A stretch of DNA of 6,279 nucleotides, from NCBI GenBank assembly GCA_015491135.1, contig WFWK01000037.1:1-6279 (forward strand), written 5' to 3'. The first letter of the stretch is position 1. Each line of letters begins with the position of its first letter. The position numbers and the translations under genes are program-made. The DNA comes from Patescibacteria group bacterium. GTDB lineage: Bacteria > Patescibacteriota > Minisyncoccia > Phycocordibacterales > UBA2100. This document shows positions 1 to 5,287 of this stretch, in pieces. The notes under the pieces are model-generated. The model did no database searches. It was not told the origin of the DNA and saw nothing but the letters and a program-made list of their open reading frames with translations.

Positions 1-45
1 GTTGTGGCCATGGAAGATATTTACGTTTATTTAAACACTAAGTAA
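1..45 (+). CDS. C-terminal tail of a truncated rightward gene (unidentified)
   Basis: The first reading frame is open from the left edge to a TAA at 43-45 and encodes VVAMEDIYVYLNTK. It is followed 10 bases later by a strong hairpin terminator, which is what the end of a rightward gene should look like. Fourteen residues are too few to name a family. The other two forward frames also stop within 41 bases, so the frame choice rests on the plausible composition of the peptide and on its position just ahead of the terminator. It would be convergent with the secreted-protein gene to its right. Confidence 0.35.
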   Translation, partial: VVAMEDIYVYLNTK

Positions 46-55
46 TTTGTAAGAA

Positions 56-95
56 AAAGACAAAAGCCGGCTTTTGTGAGCCGGCTTTTGTCTTT
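56..95. terminator. Bidirectional rho-independent terminator, 17-bp perfect stem
   Basis: The arms 56-72 and 79-95 are exact reverse complements around a 6-base loop (73-78, TTTGTG). The stem core is GCCGGC flanked by A-runs on the left and T-runs on the right, so it gives a GC-rich hairpin with a U-tract in both directions. It lies between the presumed end of a rightward gene (45) and the stop of the leftward secreted-protein gene (129), and can serve both. Confidence 0.9.
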
Positions 96-128
96 GGGTT
101 AAGTTGCTAGGTAACTACTCCAGTGTTT

Positions 129-1166
129 TTAGGCTGTTATTAATTTTTTACCCAAAAGGTATACGCCTGCGATGGACAGTAGCGCAAGCATTGCGTAGAT
201 GTATATGTCCCAGCTTGCCCCCGTATACGGAATGTAGTTTAGGGGAATGTAATTCGGGATGTAAGGTATTTGGTTTTGGACCGCAGGGATGCCACCGGGC
301 GAGTTTATGTGGGTTGTGACAAAGTTTGCGGTTTGCACTTCTACGGTTTTTTCACAAAAACCTTCTCTTCCGTATCTGTCTCGCACCACCATTATGTAAT
401 GTGTGGTCTGTGGTGGGTTTATTGTCATCTCACCCTTCAAGGGCACTTGCCCTATATGTGTGATTTGGGCAAACTCGGCGTTTAGTGTACGCCATGAAAG
501 TGTTGTGCTTTCATTTGATTTCAAAATTGTTTTGCCGATAACATTCAGTTCACATGCCGGAGCTGGTCCTTTTGGAATATCGTTTTTGTACACAGTTGCG
601 CTACAGATTCCTTGCGCATTTTTATTTGATACTCTAAGGACAAACGTTTTGGTGCCGGATACTCCTTCTATCACCATTTGACCGTTTTTGTGAACAACTC
701 CGTATCCTTCCAAAACCGCTCTTGAGGCATCGGGAGCATTCCAAGAGACAAGAACGCTTGAGCCGGCAGTTGTCGCCTGCGGGGTTGCGGTAATCTCACA
801 GGAGAGGCTGGCAGGCTTGTCTGTCTCTGAACTTGCTTCCACTTTAATTTTAACGGAACAGTCTTTTGTTTTTACTCCTTTTTTGGCTGTTAATGTATAG
901 CTGAAATCTTGAGTAAATCCTTGCAAAGCTATGCTCCCTTTGCTCGGAACAAAACCTATTCCATTGTTTATATATGCGGAGTCAACATCTGTGTCTGTCT
1001 CCCAGCTTAAGGTTACAATCTCAGACGGGGAGGAAACCACTGAAGGCTCCGCTTTTATTGAACATGTTATGTCTGCGTCAGATGCGGCTTCCGTTTGAGG
1101 GGCAAATCCCCAAGAAGCGGTAAGCAAAATAAAGCTTACAACAAGCATCCTTTTAAAAAACGTCAT
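129..1166 (-). CDS. Secreted Ig-like repeat protein with sortase-like IPYTG C-terminal anchor
   Basis: I do not recognise a named family; the architecture is clear. Numbering is from the ATG at 1166 (345 aa); an in-frame GTG at 1172 would add two residues, and neither start has a convincing Shine-Dalgarno site. Residues 1-28 form a signal peptide (KR, then a hydrophobic run from LVVSF, cleavage near TEA-A). Three repeats of about 75 residues follow (about 33-110, 121-194, 203-278). Each opens with a Cys (35, 123, 205), has an (L/V)SW core (Trp 55, 142, 225) and closes with a Cys (103, 188, 271), which suggests Ig/PKD-like beta sandwiches each with one disulfide. A Pro/Tyr/Ile linker leads to IPYTG (312-316), a hydrophobic helix (about 321-338) and GKK, the layout of an LPXTG-type sorting signal. 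It probably acts at the cell surface, either sortase-attached or held by the helix; its ligand is unknown. It has its own promoter and a terminator on each side, so it is likely monocistronic. Confidence 0.85.
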   Translation of the reverse strand: MTFFKRMLVVSFILLTASWGFAPQTEAASDADITCSIKAEPSVVSSPSEIVTLSWETDTDVDSAYINNGIGFVPSKGSIALQGFTQDFSYTLTAKKGVKTKDCSVKIKVEASSETDKPASLSCEITATPQATTAGSSVLVSWNAPDASRAVLEGYGVVHKNGQMVIEGVSGTKTFVLRVSNKNAQGICSATVYKNDIPKGPAPACELNVIGKTILKSNESTTLSWRTLNAEFAQITHIGQVPLKGEMTINPPQTTHYIMVVRDRYGREGFCEKTVEVQTANFVTTHINSPGGIPAVQNQIPYIPNYIPLNYIPYTGASWDIYIYAMLALLSIAGVYLLGKKLITA

Positions 1167-1214
1167 ACGCACTCAATTAATTAAATAAATGCGCGAAAAA
1201 TCGCACACGCCATA

Positions 1215-1243
1215 ACTATACCAAATTTTCTATACTATGTCAA
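1215..1243 (-). promoter_or_regulatory. Sigma70-type promoter of the secreted Ig-like protein gene
   Basis: On the minus strand a perfect -35 TTGACA (1243-1238) is followed by a 17-base spacer and a -10 TATAGT (1220-1215, five of six consensus bases). Transcription would start near 1208, leaving a leader of about 40 bases to the ATG at 1166. The leader is AT-rich and has no AGGAG-like site. This is the best consensus promoter in the window and lies just downstream of the pgsA terminator, so the gene is expressed independently of the lepB-pgsA cluster. Confidence 0.78.
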
Positions 1244-1264
1244 TAGTTTTGTGGCAAAAATTCA

Positions 1265-1289
1265 GGCCGACAGGGTTAAGCTGTCGGCC
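1265..1289 (-). terminator. Terminator of the lepB - HisRS-like - pgsA cluster
   Basis: Perfect 9-bp GC-rich stem: arm GGCCGACAG at 1265-1273 pairs with CTGTCGGCC at 1281-1289 around a 7-base loop. Read leftward, it starts 6 bases after the pgsA stop (1298-1296) and is followed by a short spacer and five Ts (1255-1259 on the complementary strand). It ends the cluster before the separate promoter at 1215-1243. Confidence 0.85.
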
Positions 1290-1295
1290 CGTTTG

Positions 1296-1814
1296 TTATT
1301 TTTTTAGATAATCTACGGCTGTATAAACTGTCAGTATTGCAGATATATAAAGCAGTATAATTGCCCAGGTGTGCATCTCAGGTTTTATTGTAGAGAGTAT
1401 CAAGAGCAAAATTGCAAGCATTTGCACAGTTGTTTTTATTTTAGCAATATATGAGACCGGCAATTTCTTTCCTTGCAGGGCCAGATACTCTCGCGCTCCG
1501 GAGATAAAAATTTCGCGTGAGACTATGGCATAGACTGGAATAATATTTACTCCTTCTATTGTGTTTATGCTCACCAGAGATATAAGCACACTTACAACCA
1601 GAATTTTGTCAGCTATGGGATCAAGCATCACACCTATTGAGTTTGAGCCAAATTTGCGCGCGAAATACCCGTCCAGATAATCACTCACAGAGGCCAGCAC
1701 AAAAAGGCAAATAGCGGCCCAAACCATCAAGGTTTCTGTGTTTTGTAAAAGAAGCACTATCGCAAATGTTGTGATAATTCTAAAAATAGTCAAGGAGCTT
1801 GCAATTTTGTTCAT
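1296..1814 (-). CDS. pgsA: CDP-diacylglycerol--glycerol-3-phosphate 3-phosphatidyltransferase
   Basis: Membrane enzyme that joins CDP-diacylglycerol and sn-glycerol 3-phosphate to give phosphatidylglycerol phosphate and CMP, the committed step of phosphatidylglycerol synthesis. The 172-residue protein is of usual length, with about six hydrophobic segments. It carries the CDP-alcohol phosphatidyltransferase signature D45-x2-D48-G49-x2-A52-R53 ... G61-x3-D65-x3-D69; the four Asp residues are the metal-binding/catalytic set. One oddity is that only seven residues separate Arg53 from Gly61, where the usual pattern has eight. The assignment to PgsA rather than another CDP-alcohol transferase rests on overall similarity in SDYLDGYFARKF and LDPIADK, and cardiolipin synthase of the same fold is the main alternative. 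The ATG at 1814 follows an excellent Shine-Dalgarno site. It is the last gene of the leftward cluster, 69 bp after the HisRS-like gene, with a possible internal promoter in that gap. Confidence 0.9.
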   Translation of the reverse strand: MNKIASSLTIFRIITTFAIVLLLQNTETLMVWAAICLFVLASVSDYLDGYFARKFGSNSIGVMLDPIADKILVVSVLISLVSINTIEGVNIIPVYAIVSREIFISGAREYLALQGKKLPVSYIAKIKTTVQMLAILLLILSTIKPEMHTWAIILLYISAILTVYTAVDYLKK

Positions 1815-1828
1815 GTCACCTCTCCTTT
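1815..1828 (-). promoter_or_regulatory. Strong Shine-Dalgarno site of pgsA
   Basis: On the minus strand AAGGAG (1827-1822) lies seven bases before the ATG at 1814 and is followed by AGGTG. It is the only textbook ribosome binding site I can find among the six genes whose starts are visible, and it fixes the pgsA start. Confidence 0.75.
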
Positions 1829-1846
1829 GGAAGCCTACCCATTTTT

Positions 1847-1875
1847 AAGATACAAGGAGAATTTGCTTAAGTCAA
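1847..1875 (-). promoter_or_regulatory. Possible internal promoter of pgsA
   Basis: In the 69-bp gap before pgsA the minus strand shows TTGACT (1875-1870), exactly 17 bases, then TATCTT (1852-1847): five and four consensus bases. Transcription from it would give a leader of about 25 bases that includes the strong Shine-Dalgarno site. pgsA could thus be expressed both from this site and by read-through from lepB. Confidence 0.45.
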
Positions 1876-1883
1876 AGATTTGG

Positions 1884-3032
1884 TTAATCCAAGACGCCTT
1901 TCAGTTTTTTTACATAACCTGGCAGTTTAGTTAGCGGGACGGTTTTTTGCGCCATTGTGGCAACGTTTCTAACAATCGCCACTTCCTCAAGCGCTTCTTT
2001 GTGTCCGATTATGATTACGTAAGGTACTTGCAATTTTTCAGCATGTTTCATTTGTTTTGACAGACTCTCTTGAACAAAGGCCGAAGCCAGTGGAATACCG
2101 GCTTTATAAAAACTTTCTAAAACGGAGAAGGCATGCAGTTTTGCCAAATCACTTATAAATGATATAAACAGCTTTGGTTGCTTTTTGTTTTTGGAGCCGG
2201 TCTTGTATTTAAAAGGTCTTGAATATTGAGTTTCAAAAATCATGCCGACCGAAGGGAAGTTTTTTCCGGAGATTCTTTTTATAATTGTGTCATATCTTCC
2301 ACCGCGCGCTATTGTAAGCGAGCTTTCTTGATCTTGAGGAATTGTTATTTCAAACAGTGTATGATGCCAGATTTCGGTTGAGCCGACCAAAAGAGGGTTT
2401 AGCTCGTATGCTATGTCCATATATTCCATAAACTCCAGAATGTCTCTGAGATAGCTTCTGCTTTCATCGTTTAGATATTCAAGAGGGTTTGGAGCCCTCT
2501 CTGTTAGAGGGTGCTCTTTGTTGCGAAGTGCTTTTAGCGCTTTTACGGGATTTTTTGCTTTTACATACGTTTGTGCGTATTGAGGGAGGGAGTCAAAGTA
2601 TTGCTTGAAATAAGCTTGCAAGTCTTCCAAGAACTTTATTTTGCTTTCGCGATCTCCCAAAGAGTTTATGTTTACCGAAAAATTATCAATATTGTTTTCG
2701 CGCAAAAAGGTTGCCATTGTGGCAATAAGTATCATCTCGGCGATTGAATTTTCAACCCCAAACACATGCAGTTCGGCCAAAGTTTTTTTGGACAGAGATG
2801 TTATATCAAACAGAAGGGTTGGTGAATTCTCAAGAGTATTGCGCGCGATGTGTTTCTTTAACGCTCGGATCAGATTTTGTTCATAAGGTACGACAAGCGG
2901 GAGAGTTTTTATTTTGTCAGTATGCAAAGAGAGACCCTCTTTGCTTTTGGGAAGCAGAATATTTTGAAAGCCGTAATGTTCCGCCGTATCTATAAACTGC
3001 TCTATCAATTTTTTTGTTTTAAACTCAACCAT
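1884..3032 (-). CDS. Degenerate histidyl-tRNA synthetase-like protein, probably non-catalytic
   Basis: Function unknown; the fold is that of a class II (HisRS) synthetase. Residues 10-29 match the helix-strand after HisRS motif 1 (YGFQNILLP). FGVEN (91-95) and NINSLGDRES (121-130) match the segments HisRS has as FGVEA and INSLGD; LEYLNDESRSYL (184-195) and ARGGRYD (242-248) also match the family. Residues about 285-378 form the HGTP anticodon-binding domain (SLSKQMKHAEKLQVPYVIIIG). What is missing is decisive. The N-terminal KGTRD stretch is absent, the motif 2 FRYERP...R region is replaced by LLFDITSLSKKTLAELHV, the histidine-binding LVRGLDYY is LLVGSTEIWHH, and motif 3 GLER is FETQYS. The ATP- and histidine-contacting arginines are therefore gone. 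HisZ, the HisRS-derived subunit of HisG, is an alternative, but it normally lacks the anticodon domain and no his gene is present here. The ATG at 3032 lies two bases after the lepB stop with no Shine-Dalgarno site, so translation is probably coupled to lepB. A tRNA-binding or regulatory role is my inference. Confidence 0.8.
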   Translation of the reverse strand: MVEFKTKKLIEQFIDTAEHYGFQNILLPKSKEGLSLHTDKIKTLPLVVPYEQNLIRALKKHIARNTLENSPTLLFDITSLSKKTLAELHVFGVENSIAEMILIATMATFLRENNIDNFSVNINSLGDRESKIKFLEDLQAYFKQYFDSLPQYAQTYVKAKNPVKALKALRNKEHPLTERAPNPLEYLNDESRSYLRDILEFMEYMDIAYELNPLLVGSTEIWHHTLFEITIPQDQESSLTIARGGRYDTIIKRISGKNFPSVGMIFETQYSRPFKYKTGSKNKKQPKLFISFISDLAKLHAFSVLESFYKAGIPLASAFVQESLSKQMKHAEKLQVPYVIIIGHKEALEEVAIVRNVATMAQKTVPLTKLPGYVKKLKGVLD

Positions 3033-3034
3033 GA

Positions 3035-3724
3035 TTAATTTGAAAACTCATATTTAGATGAGCCCGGGAACAACTCTATTTTTGAAAAAGGAAACAATCT
3101 TATAAAAGCTTTCCCTACTATTTTGTCTCTATCGAGAGGTCCCCACATTCTTGAGTCTGCGCTTGCGTCGCGATTGTCTCCCATTACAAAGTATTCGTTA
3201 TCTCCAAGTACAACTGTCACTTCGGTAGCACCTGTATTTTCAGAGGAAGGAATGTATGGTTCGTTTAAGATGATGCCGTCAGGGTTTTCTTTATTGTATA
3301 TTTTGACGTGTGAGTTTTTGATTTCCACTTTTTCACCCGGAAGACCTATTATCCTTTTTATAAAATATCTCTTTGGATTGCGCGGATAATGAAAAACAAT
3401 CACGTCACCTCGTTTAGGCTCGGAAAGGCGATACGAGATTTTGTCTATCAAAATGTAATGCCAAGAGTCAAATGTCGGGTACATTGATTTACCGCTGACG
3501 ATAAAAGGAGAGACAACATAAACTCTTAAAATTATAAGAACAAGAACAAAAAGGGTTGTTGATAGTATCGTCTTTTTTATTTCTTTTTTTGCCTCTTCGG
3601 TCTCAGGGTCGGTTGGGTTTGTTTCAATAAAATCTTCTTTGAAATCTTTATTTTCCGTTTTGTCAGTTTTAAACAAATCAAGGAGTTTCGTTAAAATACT
3701 TTGAAGTTTTAAGGACTTTAACAT
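3035..3724 (-). CDS. lepB: Signal peptidase I
   Basis: Membrane serine protease that removes signal peptides from exported preproteins on the outer face of the cytoplasmic membrane; it could process the secreted Ig-like protein in this window. The 229 residues contain an N-terminal, largely charged and acidic tail (about 20-50), one transmembrane helix (about 52-72), then the S26 family boxes: SGKSMYPT with nucleophile Ser80, FIKRIIGLPGE with general base Lys123, and GDNRDASADSRMWGP (182-196). Both catalytic residues are intact. The short insert between the Lys box and GDNRD resembles small Gram-positive and CPR enzymes more than the long E. coli type. The ATG at 3724 lies six bases after a TAAAAT -10-like element and lacks a well placed Shine-Dalgarno site, so the mRNA may be leaderless. 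It is the first gene of the leftward cluster and divergent from pth. Confidence 0.96.
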   Translation of the reverse strand: MLKSLKLQSILTKLLDLFKTDKTENKDFKEDFIETNPTDPETEEAKKEIKKTILSTTLFVLVLIILRVYVVSPFIVSGKSMYPTFDSWHYILIDKISYRLSEPKRGDVIVFHYPRNPKRYFIKRIIGLPGEKVEIKNSHVKIYNKENPDGIILNEPYIPSSENTGATEVTVVLGDNEYFVMGDNRDASADSRMWGPLDRDKIVGKAFIRLFPFSKIELFPGSSKYEFSN

Positions 3725-3730
3725 GCAAAT

Positions 3731-3760
3731 ATTTTAACCCTTCTTTGACCTTGACAGCAA
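3731..3760 (-). promoter_or_regulatory. Candidate lepB promoter (possibly leaderless transcript)
   Basis: On the minus strand a good -10 hexamer TAAAAT occupies 3736-3731; 18 bases upstream is a weak -35 TTGCTG (3760-3755). Only six bases (ATTTGC) separate the -10 from the lepB ATG, so transcription starting at the usual distance would begin at or next to the start codon. The -35 is poor, so this is tentative. Confidence 0.4.
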
Positions 3761-3779
3761 ATTGAAGATATGCGATGGT
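3751..3779 (+). promoter_or_regulatory. Candidate pth-pheA promoter (possibly leaderless transcript)
   Basis: A perfect -35 TTGACA at 3751-3756 is followed, 17 bases on, by GATGGT (3774-3779), which matches only three of six -10 bases. The hexamer ends seven bases before the pth ATG, so transcription from it would start at the start codon. It overlaps the lepB promoter candidate on the other strand inside a 62-bp divergent gap, so the two may compete. The weak -10 keeps confidence low. Confidence 0.35.
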
Positions 3780-3786
3780 TTAGCTT

Positions 3787-4359
3787 ATGTTAGTGGTAGG
3801 TCTTGGTAACCCGGAAGGTTATGAAGGAACCCGTCATAATGTTGGACGCGATGCTCTTTTGCATTGTTTGAAAGACAGATTTGCGGTAGACGAGCATGAT
3901 TTTTTAAATGACAAGTATTTGCATGCAAAATACAGAGAGATTGAAAATCATATTTACGCCCTTCCTAATACATTTATGAACATGTCGGGGTTGGCAGCTG
4001 AAGCGCTTTTGTCTTACTTTGCGCTTCCTCCGCAGGCCCTGCTGGTTTTACATGATGATCTTGATTTGCCGTTTGGTTCTGTCAGAGTCTCTTTTGACGC
4101 TTCCGCAGGCGGGCACAACGGAGTCTCAAGCATAATAGATAAAATCGGAACCTCGGAGTTTATTCGTCTGCGCATAGGAATAGCTCCCGAGGAGTTCAGA
4201 CCAAAAGGAAAAGAAGAAGTTTCCAAGTTTGTACTGTCGCACTTCAACAAAAAAGAGAAAGAAAATATGGAGAAAATCTTTTCTCTTGTGTGCGATGTAT
4301 TGTTTGATACATTGCAGTTTGGGTTTGAATATTCGGCTAACAAATACAACGGCATATGA
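3787..4359 (+). CDS. pth: Peptidyl-tRNA hydrolase
   Basis: Cytoplasmic enzyme that cleaves the ester bond of peptidyl-tRNAs released prematurely from ribosomes, recycling tRNA. At 190 residues it has normal length and all the family hallmarks: GLGNP (Asn8), TRHNVG with catalytic His17, the PNTFMNMSG box (60-68, Asn65 for substrate binding), LHDDLDLPFG (Asp90), GGHNG (108-112, His110) and FIRLRIGI (125-132). The N-terminal loop is GNPEGYEGTRHN, one residue shorter than the common GNPGPxYxxTRHN form. The ATG at 3787 is secure because the frame has a stop (TAG) at 3781-3783 and the family normally begins at this point. No Shine-Dalgarno site precedes it. The stop overlaps the pheA start by ATGA. 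Confidence 0.97.
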   Translation: MLVVGLGNPEGYEGTRHNVGRDALLHCLKDRFAVDEHDFLNDKYLHAKYREIENHIYALPNTFMNMSGLAAEALLSYFALPPQALLVLHDDLDLPFGSVRVSFDASAGGHNGVSSIIDKIGTSEFIRLRIGIAPEEFRPKGKEEVSKFVLSHFNKKEKENMEKIFSLVCDVLFDTLQFGFEYSANKYNGI

Positions 4360-5210
4360 AAAAAACACAAAAAATAAAAGTGGCTTATCAAGGGGTTCCG
4401 GGAGCGTACTCCTATGAGGCCCTGCTTAAGTATTTTAAAAACAAGGCCGAGCCGGTAGGTTTTGCCACATTTCAAGAAGCGATAGAGGCGACAGAGAATA
4501 AAAAAACCGACTTTGCATTTTTGCCCATTGAAAACGCAACCGCCGGCAGGGTTGCGTTTATGCACCAGCTTCTTCCCAAAAGTAAGTTAAAAATAGTTGG
4601 GGAATATTTCTTTTTGGTTGAACATCAACTGCTGGCGCAAAAAGGAGCCAAGATGAAAGATATAAAAAGAGTTTACAGTCACCCGCAGGCCTTGGCTCAG
4701 AGTTCCGAGTTTATCAAAAAGCACAAACTGCAAGAGGTGCCGTTTGGAGACACCTCAGCGGCGGCCGCCTACATTTCAAAAGGGGCGGACTCGAAAGGGG
4801 CGGCGATAGCCTCGGCGACAGCCGGAGCACTTTATGGTTTGCAAACCGTAAGAGCAAACATTCATCACAGAAAAGACAACTACACAAGATTTATAATACT
4901 GACAAAAGAAAACAAAGAGATTCAAAAAAACGCTTGCAAGAAAAACTGCATCACAAGTGTTTTTTATCAAACCAGAAATATTCCCGCGGCACTTTTTAAA
5001 TCCTTATCCGGTTTTGCGACTGAAGGAATAAACATAATAAAACTTGAAAGCTTTGTGCCAATGTTTAACTCAAAAGCCGAATTTTATCTTGAGTTTGAAG
5101 GCGAGCCGACACAGGAGGGAGTAAAACGTGCTCTCTCCGAGCTTGAGTTTTACTCTTCTTATTTCAAAGTTCTTGGTACTTACAAGAAAGACAAAATAAG
5201 GTGTAAATAA
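4356..5210 (+). CDS. pheA: Prephenate dehydratase with C-terminal ACT domain
   Basis: Converts prephenate to phenylpyruvate, water and CO2, the branch-point step of phenylalanine synthesis; the ACT domain normally gives feedback inhibition by phenylalanine. The catalytic part (about 7-183) shows VAYQGVPGAYS, LPIENATAGRV (56-66), SHPQALAQ (108-115), GDTSAAA, AAIAS (149-153) and DNYTRF (174-179, with the essential Thr177-Arg178-Phe179). The ACT domain (about 198-276) has RNIPAALFKSLSGFATEGIN and KLESFVP in place of the more common GAL and ESRP forms. These variants, with TAGRV and IVGEYF, are what I recall from alphaproteobacterial monofunctional enzymes. No chorismate mutase domain is fused. 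At 284 residues it is complete. The ATG at 4356 lies inside the pth stop (ATGA), so translation is coupled; there is no Shine-Dalgarno site. A terminator follows. Confidence 0.95.
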   Translation: MKKTQKIKVAYQGVPGAYSYEALLKYFKNKAEPVGFATFQEAIEATENKKTDFAFLPIENATAGRVAFMHQLLPKSKLKIVGEYFFLVEHQLLAQKGAKMKDIKRVYSHPQALAQSSEFIKKHKLQEVPFGDTSAAAAYISKGADSKGAAIASATAGALYGLQTVRANIHHRKDNYTRFIILTKENKEIQKNACKKNCITSVFYQTRNIPAALFKSLSGFATEGINIIKLESFVPMFNSKAEFYLEFEGEPTQEGVKRALSELEFYSSYFKVLGTYKKDKIRCK

Positions 5211-5226
5211 CAAGATCGGATCTTGT
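5210..5226. repeat. Short perfect palindrome immediately after pheA
   Basis: The arms ACAAGATC and GATCTTGT surround a single central G (5218), beginning at the last base of the pheA stop codon. As RNA it could fold as a 7-bp stem with a CGG triloop. No T-run follows, so it is not a terminator on its own; it precedes the strong terminator hairpin by 11 bases and could protect the mRNA 3' end or be a protein-binding palindrome. Confidence 0.5.
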
Positions 5227-5237
5227 AAATTTAAAAG

Positions 5238-5276
5238 CAAAAACCCGCGGTGGGTTGCACACACCGCGGGTTTTTG
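5238..5276. terminator. Bidirectional terminator between pheA and rpsA, 15-bp perfect stem
   Basis: The arms 5238-5252 and 5262-5276 are exact reverse complements (core CCCGCGGTG) around the 9-base loop 5253-5261. A-runs on the left arm and T-runs on the right arm supply a U-tract in either direction. It lies 28 bases after the pheA stop and 12 bases beyond the convergent rpsA stop, so it can end both transcripts. Confidence 0.92.
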
Positions 5277-5287
5277 TCAATTGAGTT

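Noticed and set aside
104..681. Plus-strand frames of 71-92 codons across the secreted-protein gene
   Set aside because: Overlapping each other and antisense to a coherent secreted protein with signal peptide, repeats and anchor; no ribosome binding sites or motifs.
1185..1205. Small GCGA/TCGC hairpin in the leader of the secreted-protein gene
   Set aside because: Only about four base pairs; too weak to call a regulatory structure.
1884..3032. Annotation as a working histidyl-tRNA synthetase (hisS)
   Set aside because: The motif 2 arginine region, the histidine-binding LVRGLDYY segment and the motif 3 GLER are all replaced, and the N-terminal KGTRD stretch is missing.
1884..3032. Annotation as HisZ
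   Set aside because: HisZ normally lacks the C-terminal anticodon-binding domain that is clear here, and no histidine biosynthesis gene is nearby; kept only as an alternative.
3745..3774. Alternative pth promoter with TTGACC as -35
   Set aside because: At 16-18 base spacing the -10 candidates (GATATG, ATATGC, TATGCG) are no better than the one listed, and its -35 is weaker than TTGACA.
3775..3786. Upstream in-frame ATG at 3775 as pth start
   Set aside because: It is followed after one codon by an in-frame TAG at 3781.
4014..4565. Minus-strand 183-codon frame across pth and pheA
   Set aside because: It lies opposite two well supported genes, has no family resemblance and is Cys/Phe-rich as expected for an antisense shadow.
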